Assembly: GCA_963726435.1 (NCBI GenBank) | Contig: CAVSCJ010000007.1 | Location: forward strand, 129,489-193,488 | Origin: PALSA-660 sp963726435 | GTDB lineage: Bacteria > Actinomycetota > Coriobacteriia > Anaerosomatales > PALSA-660 | Direction: 5' to 3' | Length of the DNA stretch: 64,000 nucleotides | Shown: piece by piece, positions 27,717-36,287 of the stretch | How positions within the stretch are numbered: the first letter of the stretch is position 1 | Layout of the letters: each line of letters begins with the position of its first letter | Program-made: the position numbers and the translations under genes | Notes under the pieces: generated by a model | Database searches by the model: none | What the model was told of the DNA's origin: nothing | The model's input: only the letters and a program-made list of their open reading frames with translations

Positions 27717-28223
27717 ATGGACACCGGAACTCGTGGTCCCCGGCAGCCGTCGTATCTCGGTTCCGTGCCGCGGGATCCCGCCGCGGTCATCAGCGCGGCG
27801 ACGCACGGGTATCTGCTGGGCGACGGGGAGCGCTACGTGGGCCAACTCCTGACGCTTCTCGACAACATCGAGCCGTCGGTCCGGTCGGAGGCCGCGACGG
27901 TTCTGGGCGTGATCGGCGACGAGCGCGTGCTCCCATCCCTCCGCTCGGCCACCGAGGACAGCGACGCGTCGGTCGCCGCCGCAGCCGCGCTCGCGCGCGC
28001 GCGGCTGGGCGACAACTCAGCTCTCCAAGACGCGTGCGAGCGCCTCTCCGTTCAACTGCGCTACGGCGATTCGGAGCAGAGAGCGCTCGCGGCGCGAGCT
28101 CTGGGCGCGCTCGGGCTGCACGACGCCTGCGGCCCGCTGGCCGATGCTCTGCGGGACTTGGATCCGGACGTGCGGATCGACGCCCGAGACGCCTTGGACC
28201 GGCTCGTCGCCACGGCGCACTAG
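27717..28223 (+). CDS. HEAT-repeat protein
   Basis: A 168-residue protein made of about four PBS-lyase-type HEAT repeats. Helical pairs read SVRSEAATVLGVIGDERVLPSL, then SVAAAAALARARLGD and EQRALAARALGALGLHDACGPL, then PDVRIDARDALDRL. ATG 27717 has a GGAGGGGGAGG ribosome site. Such proteins scaffold other proteins; no partner is indicated. It is monocistronic, ending at a strong hairpin. Confidence 0.8.
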   Translation: MDTGTRGPRQPSYLGSVPRDPAAVISAATHGYLLGDGERYVGQLLTLLDNIEPSVRSEAATVLGVIGDERVLPSLRSATEDSDASVAAAAALARARLGDNSALQDACERLSVQLRYGDSEQRALAARALGALGLHDACGPLADALRDLDPDVRIDARDALDRLVATAH

Positions 28224-28255
28224 AGGGGTCGTCCCTTCTCGACTAGCGACAGCGA

Positions 28256-28289
28256 AGAGGGGCCGGGGCGTTCGTGCCCCGGCCCCTCT
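28256..28289. terminator. Strong GC hairpin, bidirectional terminator
   Basis: A 14-bp perfect inverted repeat (28256-28269 with 28276-28289) with a 6-base loop sits between the HEAT-repeat gene and the convergent dehydrogenase gene. Confidence 0.85.
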
Positions 28290-28313
28290 CATGCGCCTTC
28301 AGTCAGCCCGCGC

Positions 28314-29078
28314 TCAGACGGCGGACCATCCGGCGTCGGCGGGGACGATCGCTCCATTGATGTGGATCGCCTCGTCGGAGGCCAGGAACAGGGCGAGGTA
28401 GGCGATCTCGATCGGCTTGAGGGCCGCCGGCATGACAGCGTGCCACTTGCCGAGGACCGCCATCGCCGCCATGTCGATCTTCGTCTGGTCCACGCTGTTC
28501 ATGATGTTGGTCTCGACGCCGCCGCAGGCCATGGCGTTGCAGCGGATGCCGTCCAGGGCGTAGCGGTACGCCGTGTTCTTCGTGAGTCCCACGAGTGCGT
28601 GCTTCGACATCGTGTACGCGGCTCCGGCTGCGGCGCCGCCCATGCCAGCCGCCGAGGCGGTGTTGACTATCGAGCCGCCTCCGGCCTTGATCATGATCGG
28701 GATGGCTAGGCGGGACAGATTGACCGGGCCGCGGACATTGACGCTGAATACGCGGTCCATGGTCGCATCGTCCATCTCGGCGACACCCGAGAACAGATCC
28801 ATGATCCCGGCGTTGTTGCACAGGATGTCGAGCTTGCCGTAGGTGTCGATAGCGCCGGCGACCATCTTGGCGCAGTCATCGACCTTGGAGACGTCTCCGC
28901 CGACACCCAGGATCTCGCCGCCGGCGGCGCGGGTCATGTCGCAGGTCTCCTTCAGGGTGTCCGCGTTCCACTCGCCTGCCACGACCTTGGCGCCCTCCTT
29001 CGCGAAGAGCTGAGCCATCTCGCGTCCCATCCCCGATCCTGCGCCGGTGATGAGCGCGACCTTGCCTTCGAGCCTCAT
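28314..29078 (-). CDS. Short-chain dehydrogenase/reductase (SDR) 1
   Basis: A 254-residue classical SDR. It has the NAD(P) loop TGAGSGMG, CNNAG, a SAAG segment, and the catalytic YTMSK (Tyr/Lys). The C-terminal HINGAIVPADAGWSAV is the usual end. ATG 29078 has an AAGGAGGATC site; the frame happens to stay open into the next gene but that is not coding. The substrate is unknown. Confidence 0.9.
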   Translation of the reverse strand: MRLEGKVALITGAGSGMGREMAQLFAKEGAKVVAGEWNADTLKETCDMTRAAGGEILGVGGDVSKVDDCAKMVAGAIDTYGKLDILCNNAGIMDLFSGVAEMDDATMDRVFSVNVRGPVNLSRLAIPIMIKAGGGSIVNTASAAGMGGAAAGAAYTMSKHALVGLTKNTAYRYALDGIRCNAMACGGVETNIMNSVDQTKIDMAAMAVLGKWHAVMPAALKPIEIAYLALFLASDEAIHINGAIVPADAGWSAV

Positions 29079-29269
29079 GTGGATCCTCCTTCCGCGCGAC
29101 ACGGGAGCGTCGCGCCGTACGCTGCGGGGTGTCTGCCGGGACCCCGCGCGGATATGGGCGACGTGCAGGGCAGATTCGACCGCACGCCATGCACGGAGGA
29201 ATGTACCCGTTAGCCGGGCGGTGCAGATGGGCGGCGGGCCCCCGCAGGGTCGGCTGAACAGGTCGGCGA

Positions 29270-30031
29270 CTACTGAGCGGTATAGCCGCCATCGACCGGA
29301 AGCGCGATCCCGGTGACGAAGGACGCCTTGTCCGAAAGCAGCCACACCACCGCCTCCGCGACCTCCTCGGGGAGCCCGAAGCGGTTCATGGCGTGCTTGG
29401 AGGCGATGAAGTTGTAGGTGTCGTCTCCCTTGTTGATGCCGGCCTTGCCCATCAGCGGCGTATCGATGAAGCCCGGGTTGATGGCGTTGACGCGGATGTT
29501 CTGCTGGCCGTACTCGATCGCGGCCGTCTGCGTCAGGCCGACCACGCCGTGCTTGGCCGATGTGTACGCGGAGGCCGTGCCGAACCCGACGAGCCCGAGG
29601 ATCGAGCTGATGTTGACGATGGACCCGCCGCCTGAGGCGAGCATGGCAGGGACCTCGTAGCGCATCGAGTAGAAGACGCCGTCGAGGTTGATGCCGATCA
29701 CCTTGCGCCAGCCCTCGGGGCTGTAGTCGCCCACTAGGTTGGCCTCGCCGCCGATGCCGGCGTTGTTGACCGCCAGGTGCAGCCCGCCGAACGCGTCGAC
29801 ACTCGTCCTGACGGCGGTTTCGACCTGAGCGGGGTCCGCGACGTCGGCCTTGACGAAGATGGCCTTGCCGCCGGCGTCTTCGATCATCTTGACGGTCTCT
29901 TCGCCGCCGGCGACGTCTACGTCGGCCACGACGACCTTGGCTCCCTTGCGCGCCATCAGAAGGGCGCACGCGCGGCCGATGCCGCTGCCTGCCCCCGTGA
30001 CCAGCCCTACCTTGCCTTCGAGCTTGCTCAT
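29270..30031 (-). CDS. Short-chain dehydrogenase/reductase (SDR) 2
   Basis: A 253-residue SDR with TGAGSGIGRA, VNNAGIGG, NISSILG, active-site YTSAKHG and the end SFVTGIALPVDGGYTAQ. ATG 30031 follows AGGAGGCTC. It is upstream of SDR 1 on the same strand with a 191-base gap. The two are clearly related in sequence and may be a duplicated pair acting on related alcohols or keto compounds. tRNA-Leu lies just upstream. Confidence 0.9.
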   Translation of the reverse strand: MSKLEGKVGLVTGAGSGIGRACALLMARKGAKVVVADVDVAGGEETVKMIEDAGGKAIFVKADVADPAQVETAVRTSVDAFGGLHLAVNNAGIGGEANLVGDYSPEGWRKVIGINLDGVFYSMRYEVPAMLASGGGSIVNISSILGLVGFGTASAYTSAKHGVVGLTQTAAIEYGQQNIRVNAINPGFIDTPLMGKAGINKGDDTYNFIASKHAMNRFGLPEEVAEAVVWLLSDKASFVTGIALPVDGGYTAQ

Positions 30032-30140
30032 GAAGAGCCTCCTTCGTGGACGGGATGCCGAAAGGCATCTCCTCTCACGGAGCAGACTTTGTGCCATGCA
30101 GTTACAAGGCGGACGTGATGCAGTGAGTCGAGAGGAAGCG

Positions 30141-30226
30141 TGGTGCCCGGGGAGGGATTCGAACCCTCACGTGGTTTCCCACAAAGGCTTTTGAGGCCTC
30201 CGCGTCTGCCGTTCCGCCACCCGGGC
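30141..30226 (-). tRNA. tRNA-Leu, anticodon CAA
   Basis: The minus strand reads a full class II tRNA. The acceptor GCCCGGG pairs with CCCGGGC, with discriminator A and an encoded CCA (30141-30143). The anticodon stem is GAGGC/GCCTT with loop CTCAAAA, so the anticodon is CAA (plus-strand TTG at 30191-30193). There is a long variable arm and a T arm GAGGGTTCGAATCCCTC. Confidence 0.96.
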
Positions 30227-30459
30227 GCTGCAGCCATGCGGGCGGGCTCTGCCCGCCGTCAGCGCGCCGATTATAGGCGAAGCGGACCGGCCGACCAGCC
30301 TTCGCGGGCCGGCCACCTCCGTCCGCACCCCGCCGGGCAGCTGCACGCCCCGCTGGAGGGCGCGGCGCCAGGCTTCCGAGCGCCTACGGCGCAGGTTTCT
30401 GCGGGGTCGCGAGAGCGGAGCGCTCGAGGGCGGCGTAGCTGCTGGGATAGAATCGCCGC

Positions 30460-31863
30460 ATGGATACTTCCGCCGATCCGACGCCGGCACTCCCCGAGAA
30501 GGCACGCGCGCACCTCGACAACGTCGCGCGCAACCTTCAGTTCGTGGCCGACCTCGGGTACGGGGACGTCGCGCTCGCCGTCCGGACCGGGCAAGGGGCG
30601 CTCGCCGTGGTGGCCGATGCGCGGCCGATGACGGCCGTGGCCGCGGTGGCATCAAGCCGGGCGGGCACGGTCCTGTCCGAGAGCGACGAGCCCGAGGCGT
30701 ACGAGGCGCTGGGATCGGGCGAGGTCGCCGCCGGGAAGCGAAGGCGCACCACGCGCGGCATGCAGTACGTGACCTCGGCGTACCCGGTGGGAAGCCCGGC
30801 CTTCGCGGTGGTCCTGCGCGACCTCACGCAGCAGGTGGTCGACGCCCCGGGGACCATGGAGCGGCAGTTCATGGCCCTTGCCGAGGACCTGATCGAGATG
30901 ATGCGCAAGGGGCCGCTCTCCGAGGTGGAGACCGGTCTGCCGTTCTCGACGACGCGCCGCGCGGGTGACGGCGTGATGCGCGTGGACGCCGAGGGCCTGA
31001 TCGCCTACGCCAGCCCCAACGCCGTCAACATCCTGCGCCTCGCAGGGGTCGAGCGCCCGCTCACGGGCACGCGCGCGGTCGAGATCCCCGGAGGCGCCGA
31101 GGCTATCGGACCCGTGCTCTCCTCCGCGGGAGCCCTGCAGCGGGAGGTGTCGGTCTCCGGTCGCGTGCTGCTCTACCGGACGGTGGCTCTCAAGACCGGT
31201 GCCGCGGTCCTCGTGGAGGACATCACTGACGCTCGACGCCGCGACGCGGAGCTCAAGGTCAAGGAAGCCACCATCCGCGAGGTGCACCATCGCGTGAAGA
31301 ACAACCTGCAGACGATCTCGTCTCTTCTGCGGATCCAGTCGCGCCGCTCGGACTCGGACGAGACGAAGCGCTCGCTGGCCGAGGCGGTCGAGCGGGTCGG
31401 CTCGATGGCGGTCGTGCACGAGATGCTGTCGACCTCCACCGATGAGACCGTGGACTTCGGCGAGGCGGCGCGCACAGTCGTCGACATGGTGTGCCAGGGG
31501 CTCGCGGGCCGTGCGGGCCAGATCGAGGTGGAGGTTTCCGGGACGCTGGGCAGCGTGCCGGCATCGGTCGCGACGTCGCTGGCACTGGTGACCGCCGAAC
31601 TCGTCCACAACGCCATCGAGCACGGGATCGGCGAGCAGGGCTCCGGGCTCGTGACGGTGAAGATGCGCCGCCAGCCCGACGAGCTGCAGCTCTCGGTCCG
31701 CGACGACGGGCTCGGGCTGCCCGCCGGGTTCGACCCTGCGTCGTCGGCGAACCTCGGGCTGGCCATCGTGCGCACCATCGTGGAGGACGATCTGCGTGGT
31801 ACCCTCACGTTCCGCGGCGGTCGGGGCACGACCGTCGCCATCAGCGTCCCTCTGGAGGAGTGA
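30460..31863 (+). CDS. pdtaS: Sensor histidine kinase, PdtaS-like (HisKA_2)
   Basis: A 467-residue soluble kinase. Residues about 1-150 resemble the PdtaS N-terminal GAF-like sensor, followed by a PAS-like region (about 160-250). The HisKA_2 helix REVHHRVKNNLQTISSLLRIQSRR carries the phospho-acceptor His, and the HATPase domain has LVHNAIEHG and DDGLGLP. No membrane segment is present, so the signal is internal. It sits directly upstream of its ANTAR response regulator, the PdtaS-PdtaR arrangement of Actinomycetota. Confidence 0.9.
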   Translation: MDTSADPTPALPEKARAHLDNVARNLQFVADLGYGDVALAVRTGQGALAVVADARPMTAVAAVASSRAGTVLSESDEPEAYEALGSGEVAAGKRRRTTRGMQYVTSAYPVGSPAFAVVLRDLTQQVVDAPGTMERQFMALAEDLIEMMRKGPLSEVETGLPFSTTRRAGDGVMRVDAEGLIAYASPNAVNILRLAGVERPLTGTRAVEIPGGAEAIGPVLSSAGALQREVSVSGRVLLYRTVALKTGAAVLVEDITDARRRDAELKVKEATIREVHHRVKNNLQTISSLLRIQSRRSDSDETKRSLAEAVERVGSMAVVHEMLSTSTDETVDFGEAARTVVDMVCQGLAGRAGQIEVEVSGTLGSVPASVATSLALVTAELVHNAIEHGIGEQGSGLVTVKMRRQPDELQLSVRDDGLGLPAGFDPASSANLGLAIVRTIVEDDLRGTLTFRGGRGTTVAISVPLEE

Positions 31864-31874
31864 TCCCGCCGAAC

Positions 31875-32444
31875 ATGCGCGTGCTCATCGCCGAGGACGA
31901 AGCGCTCATCCGCATGGACATGCGGGAGATGCTCGTCGAAGAGGGTCACGAGGTCGTCGGCGAGGCGCGCGACGGCGCCGAGGCGATCGAGCTGGCGCGC
32001 GCCCTTGCGCCCGACGTCATCTTCATGGACGTGAAGATGCCGGGCATGGACGGCATCGAGGCCGCGCAGGTGATCGGCGCGGAGAAGATCGCGCCGGTGG
32101 TGATGGTGACCGCCTTCTCGCAGGCCAGGTACGTGGAGGACGCATCCGCGGCCGGCGCGATGGGGTACCTGGTCAAGCCGTTCTCGAAGAAGGACATCCT
32201 TCCGGCGATGCAGGTCGCCGTGGCGCGGTTCGCGGAGGCACGCGCGCTCGAAGAAGAGGTCGCCGGCCTCGAGGACCGGCTCGAGACGCGCAAGGTCGTC
32301 GAGAGGGCAAAGGGTTTGCTGATGCTGCGGGGGATGACCGAACCCGAGGCGTTCGGCCGCCTGCAGAAGCTCGCGATGGACCGCCGCAAGACTCTTCGCG
32401 AGGTGGCCGAAGCCGTCCTGCTCGCGTCCGAGGCGCAGGAGTAG
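31875..32444 (+). CDS. pdtaR: ANTAR-domain response regulator, PdtaR-like
   Basis: A 189-residue regulator. Its receiver domain has the acidic pair EDEALIRMD, phospho-acceptor Asp in IFMDVKMPGMDG, conserved Thr in VVMVTAFSQ and Lys in YLVKPFSKKD. The C-terminal ANTAR RNA-binding domain reads VVERAKGLLMLRGMTEPEAF through LREVAEAVL. ANTAR proteins bind paired RNA hexaloops and block terminators when phosphorylated. ATG 31875 was chosen; a GTG at 31860 overlapping the kinase stop is possible. Confidence 0.92.
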   Translation: MRVLIAEDEALIRMDMREMLVEEGHEVVGEARDGAEAIELARALAPDVIFMDVKMPGMDGIEAAQVIGAEKIAPVVMVTAFSQARYVEDASAAGAMGYLVKPFSKKDILPAMQVAVARFAEARALEEEVAGLEDRLETRKVVERAKGLLMLRGMTEPEAFGRLQKLAMDRRKTLREVAEAVLLASEAQE

Positions 32445-32463
32445 GACGACCGAAAGGACCACC

Positions 32464-33114
32464 GTGCTCGACCGGCTCGACTCCGTCTCCGACCGCGCCG
32501 CCTACCTGATCGCCGCTCTCGGCCTGGGTGTCTCGCTCGTGGCCGCGTTCATGGCGCCGCAGGAAGCGCAACTGGGCGCGTGGGTGCGCCTCGTCATCTG
32601 GCACGGCATGCTCAAGTGGGCCTGCATCGTCGGCATCTTCGGGATGGGCGCGATCGCGGTGGCGTACCTCGCGACCGGTCGCGATCGCCTCTACGAGTGG
32701 GCGCGGGCGCTGCAGGTCGCGCTGCTGCCGCTGTGGGTGCTCGCGGTGCTGATCGGCGCGGTTGCCGCGCGCCTCGTGTGGAACTCCTGGAACCTGACCG
32801 AGCGGCGCATGATCATGAGCATCGCGTACACGATCGTGGCCGCGATCGCGCTGATGCTCGCGCTGTTCTGGGACAAGCGCCGCGTGGGAGCTGTCGGGCA
32901 GGTCGTGACCGCTCTCGCGATGGCGATCGGCCTGGCTTGGATCGAGCTGGGCCCTGCAGGTGACGACGTGCACCCCGCGTCCGCCGTGCTGTCGTCGCCC
33001 GACATCGCGTTCAAGGTCTACGCGGCAGTGATGATGGCCGGCTGCCTGCTCACCGTGCTGGCGCTCGCTGTGCCGGTGCGGCGATGGCTCAAGCACGCCG
33101 AGGCCGGCGCCTAG
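32464..33114 (+). CDS. Multi-pass membrane protein of unknown function
   Basis: A 216-residue protein from a GTG start, with about six membrane helices (around residues 12-32, 42-68, 82-104, 115-135, 142-158, 177-200). The second helix region contains IWHGMLKWACIVGIFGMG, with a His in a position reminiscent of haem-handling membrane proteins, but no WWD motif is seen. It starts 20 bases after the response regulator and probably shares its transcript. It overlaps tail to tail with the PIN toxin gene. Confidence 0.7.
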   Translation: MLDRLDSVSDRAAYLIAALGLGVSLVAAFMAPQEAQLGAWVRLVIWHGMLKWACIVGIFGMGAIAVAYLATGRDRLYEWARALQVALLPLWVLAVLIGAVAARLVWNSWNLTERRMIMSIAYTIVAAIALMLALFWDKRRVGAVGQVVTALAMAIGLAWIELGPAGDDVHPASAVLSSPDIAFKVYAAVMMAGCLLTVLALAVPVRRWLKHAEAGA

Positions 33115-33516
33115 CCACCCTGGCGGGAACGCAGGTACTCGCCCGGCAGCGCGATCCGGACCCCGTCGATCGTGCGTCCGAGGCACCCGCTGAAGTGGGT
33201 CAGATCACCTGTGAGCAGGTAGTCCGCCTTGCAGACGATGGCCGCCAGCAACACCGGACGGTCCTTCGCCGGCAGTCCGGTGTCGTCGGGCAGCTCGAAG
33301 TCGGCCGGCTCGGCCGGCAGCAGCGCGAGGTCGGCGACCAGGGTCTCGAGTCGTGCCGCGGCGGTCGGGTCGGACACGTTGCGCCGAGCCTCGGCCACCA
33401 CGTACGGGGACCCGAGGAGGCGGACTGCCGTCGAGGCGCCACAGCCCGGCGAGCAGAGAATCGGGCTTCAGGGCCGCCGATACCAGTACGTTCGCGTCGA
33501 GGAACAGGCGGTCCAT
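33111..33516 (-). CDS. PIN-domain toxin (frameshifted)
   Basis: The N-terminus MDRLFLDANVLVSAALKPDS has the first catalytic Asp of PIN ribonucleases. After LAGLWRL the frame breaks at about 33425-33445. The continuation in the next frame, LLGSPYVVAEARRNVSDP then DLALLPAEP, AKDRPVLLAAIVCKADYLLTGDLTHF, gives the remaining acidic residues (KDRPVL and TGD). PIN toxins cleave RNA. The antitoxin gene ends immediately upstream, with both on the minus strand. Whether the frameshift is real inactivation or an error is open. Confidence 0.8.
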
Positions 33517-33810
33517 CTAGGCGAGGGGCCTGGTTTGATGGGGGATCGCGTCCGGGTCCAGTCCCATGGCGCGCACTTCGACGAGTGCGGCGTCGAACTC
33601 GGCGGCATCCACGGCGTTGTTCAGCATGAACTCGGCCGAGCGCTCCGGGGTGTAGACCTCCAGCTCGTAGGCGCGCAGCGGCTTGAGCAGGAGGCCCTGA
33701 GCGGAATCCTCCATAACGAGCATGTCGCCCTCTTCGAAACCGTAGCGGCGTCGAGCTTCCGCTGGGATGACGAGCGTCCCCCGCTTGCCGACGCGCACGT
33801 ATTCGGCCAT
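33517..33810 (-). CDS. AbrB/MazE-type antitoxin
   Basis: A 97-residue protein. Residues 1-46 are a SpoVT/AbrB swapped-hairpin DNA-binding domain (EYVRVGKRGTLVIPAEARRR, then YGFEEGDML). The rest, with YELEVYTPERSAEFMLNNA, should bind the toxin. ATG 33810 was chosen for its AGGTGATC context, and it places the palindrome at 33837-33859 just upstream. Its stop abuts the PIN toxin start. It is expected to repress its own promoter. Confidence 0.87.
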   Translation of the reverse strand: MAEYVRVGKRGTLVIPAEARRRYGFEEGDMLVMEDSAQGLLLKPLRAYELEVYTPERSAEFMLNNAVDAAEFDAALVEVRAMGLDPDAIPHQTRPLA

Positions 33811-33836
33811 GCCGATCACCTCCGATGTCGTTCTCA

Positions 33837-33859
33837 GTATATCAGAATGTCTGACATAC
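33837..33859. promoter_or_regulatory. Palindromic operator upstream of AbrB/PIN pair
   Basis: GTATATCAGA-ATG-TCTGACATAC is an inverted repeat with 9 of 10 matching positions per arm. It is AT-rich against its surroundings and 26 bases upstream of the antitoxin start. It is a good candidate for antitoxin binding. Confidence 0.68.
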
Positions 33860-33937
33860 CGACGCATCGAGAAGGGTGCGGCAGGCGCCAACCAGCTGGA
33901 GCATGCGAGCGAGCGGCGTCTAGCTCCCCGCAGGCCC

Positions 33938-34336
33938 TTACGGCCTCCGCCGCGACCCGAACAGGTTCCCGGCCACGATTCCCGCGCCGATCACGATCAG
34001 GATGGCGGGCCACCACATGTCCCACGACAGGTTGAAGAAGAGGATCGTGGCGACGACCGTGAGGACCAGCCCCCAGATGAGCGACCCGGTGGCGGACGGT
34101 CCGAACCTCCCCGCAGCGCGGTAGGCGCGCCAGACGTTCGCGAAGCACGCGACCGCGGCCAGGTAGATGAACAGCGCCCACCAGTTCTCCGTGAGGACGA
34201 AGTAGCCGGCCCGCTCGGCCAGGAACGCGACGCCGAGCACGATCAGGACCACGCCGGCTATCCAGTTCGAGCCCCGCCGGTCGTGCCGCGGCCACTGAGT
34301 GGGAGTGCCGCTCGGATCCGGTGTCATGTCACTCAT
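33938..34336 (-). CDS. Small four-helix membrane protein (DUF5668-like)
   Basis: A 132-residue protein. A polar N-terminus (about 22 residues) precedes four membrane helices: NWIAGVVLIVLGVAFLAERA, WWALFIYLAAVACFANVW, LIWGLVLTVVATILFF and WWPAILIVIGAGIVAGNLF. The GxxxLxxxxG pattern with Trp-rich ends resembles LiaF/DUF5668 membrane proteins of cell-envelope stress loci. Function is unknown. It lies upstream of cardiolipin synthase in the opposite-oriented block. Confidence 0.72.
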   Translation of the reverse strand: MSDMTPDPSGTPTQWPRHDRRGSNWIAGVVLIVLGVAFLAERAGYFVLTENWWALFIYLAAVACFANVWRAYRAAGRFGPSATGSLIWGLVLTVVATILFFNLSWDMWWPAILIVIGAGIVAGNLFGSRRRP

Positions 34337-34368
34337 CGATCCTCCTAACGTTGTACCTTACGGATAGC

Positions 34369-35826
34369 CTACAGCAGGTTCGACGCGAGCCGGGCCGCGG
34401 AGTTGCGGAAGCGCCTGAATCGGCTCCACGAAGCGATGTCCTCGAGCGTCACCTCGACGCACTTCGCCAGGTCGGCGTCGAAGATCTCCTCCTGGCGGCG
34501 CGCCACGCTCTCGTCGTAGATCCACACCATGAGCTCCTGATTGAGCCGCAGGCTCCGGATGTCGAGGTTCATCGTCCCGACGGCGCTGACCTGCCCGTCG
34601 ACGGTGATCGACTTGGCGTGCAGGAACCCGGCCATGTACAGGTAGACGTGGCCTCCCGCCCTCAGCACCGGCTCCCAGTACGACTGCGCGGCGTGGAAGG
34701 CGAGCTTCTTGTCCGGCACGCCGGTCATCATGAAGCGCACCTCCACGCCGGAGAGCGCCGAGTTGATGAAGGCGTCGAGCATCGTCGGGTCGGGCACCCA
34801 GTACGGCGACTGGATGGAGACGCGCTCGTGGGCGCCGGTGATCGCGATCTCGTGGGCCCGCGTCGACGAGGACCAGAACTCCTCGACGCCCTGCGCGACC
34901 ACCTGGGTCATGATCGGCGCCTCGACGACCGGGGTGTCGGCCGGCGGGAAGTACCTCTCGTCGAACAGGTTCTCCCGGTACACCTCGTACCAGCGCTCGG
35001 CGAACAGCTTCTGCAGCTCGGCCACGGCCGGGCCCGTGAACCGCACACCGGTGTCGCGCCAGCTCGCGAACTTCGAGCCCCCGTCGATGTACTCCTGACC
35101 GATGTTGACGCCGCCGCTGTGGCCGATCACGCCGTCGATCACGGTGATCTTGCGATGGTCCCGGTAGTTGAGCTTGCGCACCTGCGTCACGTCCGAGCCG
35201 ACATGCGCGCCGGCCGCCTTCAGCGCCCTCAGCTGGTCCTTGCCGTAGCTGAGGCTGCCCAGGAAGTCGTCGAGGATGCGCACCTCGACGCCGGCACGGA
35301 CCCGCTCCTCGAGCGCGGCGCAGATCTTGGTGGTCAGCTCGTCTCGCTCCCAGACGTAGTACTGCATGTGGATGAAGCGCTTCGCCTTCGAGATGTCGTC
35401 GATCAGATGCGGGAAGTACTCCGCGCCGTCGGGCCAGATCTCGAGGTCGTTGGCGGGCAGCGGCACGTTGCCGCGCTCCCGGGAGACGGCGCGGATCAGG
35501 CGCTCGACCGACGTGCCGCGGTACTGCGCGGCGATCGCGTCCGAGTAGCGCGCGGTATCGGGCGTAGATCGGCTCCATGAACGGCTCGCGGAGTCGCGCG
35601 GAGGTCCTTGACCCAGCGCTGCCGCGGGTGGATCCGCTTCCAGTCCCTGCCCGCGAAGAAGTAGATGAGAAGGCCCACGCCCGGCAGGGCCACGAGGATG
35701 ATCAGCCACAGCAACGTGACCGTGGGCTCGCGGTCCATGCCCACGATCGTCACCACGACCGCGACCCAGTAGAGGACCAGGAGCACAGGCGCCCAGCCAG
35801 TAGTAGTGCGCGATCGACTGCGCCAC
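34369..35826 (-). CDS. cls: Cardiolipin synthase (phospholipase D type), frameshifted near N-terminus
   Basis: Two N-terminal helices (VLLVLYWVAVVVTIVG and TVTLLWLIILVALPGVGLL) precede two PLD domains with HRKITVIDG and HAKSITVDG motifs. It joins two phosphatidylglycerols at the membrane. The helices are in a different frame from the first 15 and the last 420 codons. One extra G at about 35783 and further indels at 35540-35580 restore DLRDSASRPFMEPIYARYSDA. The GTG start at 35826 follows AAGGGGGGC. About 485 residues, the normal size. Confidence 0.9.
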   Translation of the reverse strand: MAQSIAHYYWLGACAPGPLLGRGRGDDRGHGPRAHGHVAVADHPRGPAGRGPSHLLLRGQGLEADPPAAALGQGPPRDSASRSWSRSTPDTARYSDAIAAQYRGTSVERLIRAVSRERGNVPLPANDLEIWPDGAEYFPHLIDDISKAKRFIHMQYYVWERDELTTKICAALEERVRAGVEVRILDDFLGSLSYGKDQLRALKAAGAHVGSDVTQVRKLNYRDHRKITVIDGVIGHSGGVNIGQEYIDGGSKFASWRDTGVRFTGPAVAELQKLFAERWYEVYRENLFDERYFPPADTPVVEAPIMTQVVAQGVEEFWSSSTRAHEIAITGAHERVSIQSPYWVPDPTMLDAFINSALSGVEVRFMMTGVPDKKLAFHAAQSYWEPVLRAGGHVYLYMAGFLHAKSITVDGQVSAVGTMNLDIRSLRLNQELMVWIYDESVARRQEEIFDADLAKCVEVTLEDIASWSRFRRFRNSAARLASNLL

Positions 35827-35857
35827 GTGCCCCCCTTGTGAGTCGCGGTGCCTCGGG

Positions 35858-36175
35858 CTAGCTCGCGTACCGCCGCTGATACTCGCGGCCGCTGCCTCCG
35901 TGGGTGCCGAGGTCGAACAGCAGGGCGATGACGAGGATCACCCAGTCGAGTGTGGTGAGCCCGCCGGGAGAGAGGAACACGTAGGCTATCGTCGTCCACG
36001 GCAGCACCAGGAAGCCGGCCAACGGCCAGACCCACACCGGGAACGTGATGGTGCCCAGAGTCGTCGCCCAACCGGTGAACGCGGTGAGGATGCGCACGGG
36101 GTCGTAGAACCACCACACGAGCAGCGCGATGCGAGGTGCGCCTGCCAGCAGCAGGACTCCCAGACAGCAGCCCAT
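35858..36175 (-). CDS. Small membrane protein
   Basis: A 105-residue protein with three or four membrane segments: LGVLLLAGAPRIALLVWWF, an ILTAFTGWATTLGTITFPVW stretch, and TLDWVILVIALLFDLGTHGG. The WWFYDPVRI and GREYQRRYAS ends recur in small actinobacterial membrane proteins next to lipid genes. It precedes cardiolipin synthase on the same strand by 31 bases and may be cotranscribed. Function is unknown. Confidence 0.65.
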   Translation of the reverse strand: MGCCLGVLLLAGAPRIALLVWWFYDPVRILTAFTGWATTLGTITFPVWVWPLAGFLVLPWTTIAYVFLSPGGLTTLDWVILVIALLFDLGTHGGSGREYQRRYAS

Positions 36176-36287
36176 CGAAATGCCCCTTCCGCCCCGAGTG
36201 ATCTCCGTCGGTACTGCTTTCCCGGAGGGCGGTGCGAGGAATCAGGGCAAGAACTGAAGCGAACACCGTCGATGGAGACTCACGCCG

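Noticed and set aside
28314..30068. Single 584-codon frame spanning both dehydrogenases
   Set aside because: Only the last 254 codons are SDR 1. The rest reads through SDR 2 in the wrong frame, and each SDR has its own ribosome site and start.
30028..30237. Minus-strand frame over the tRNA region
   Set aside because: It translates the tRNA-Leu gene itself and has no ribosome site.
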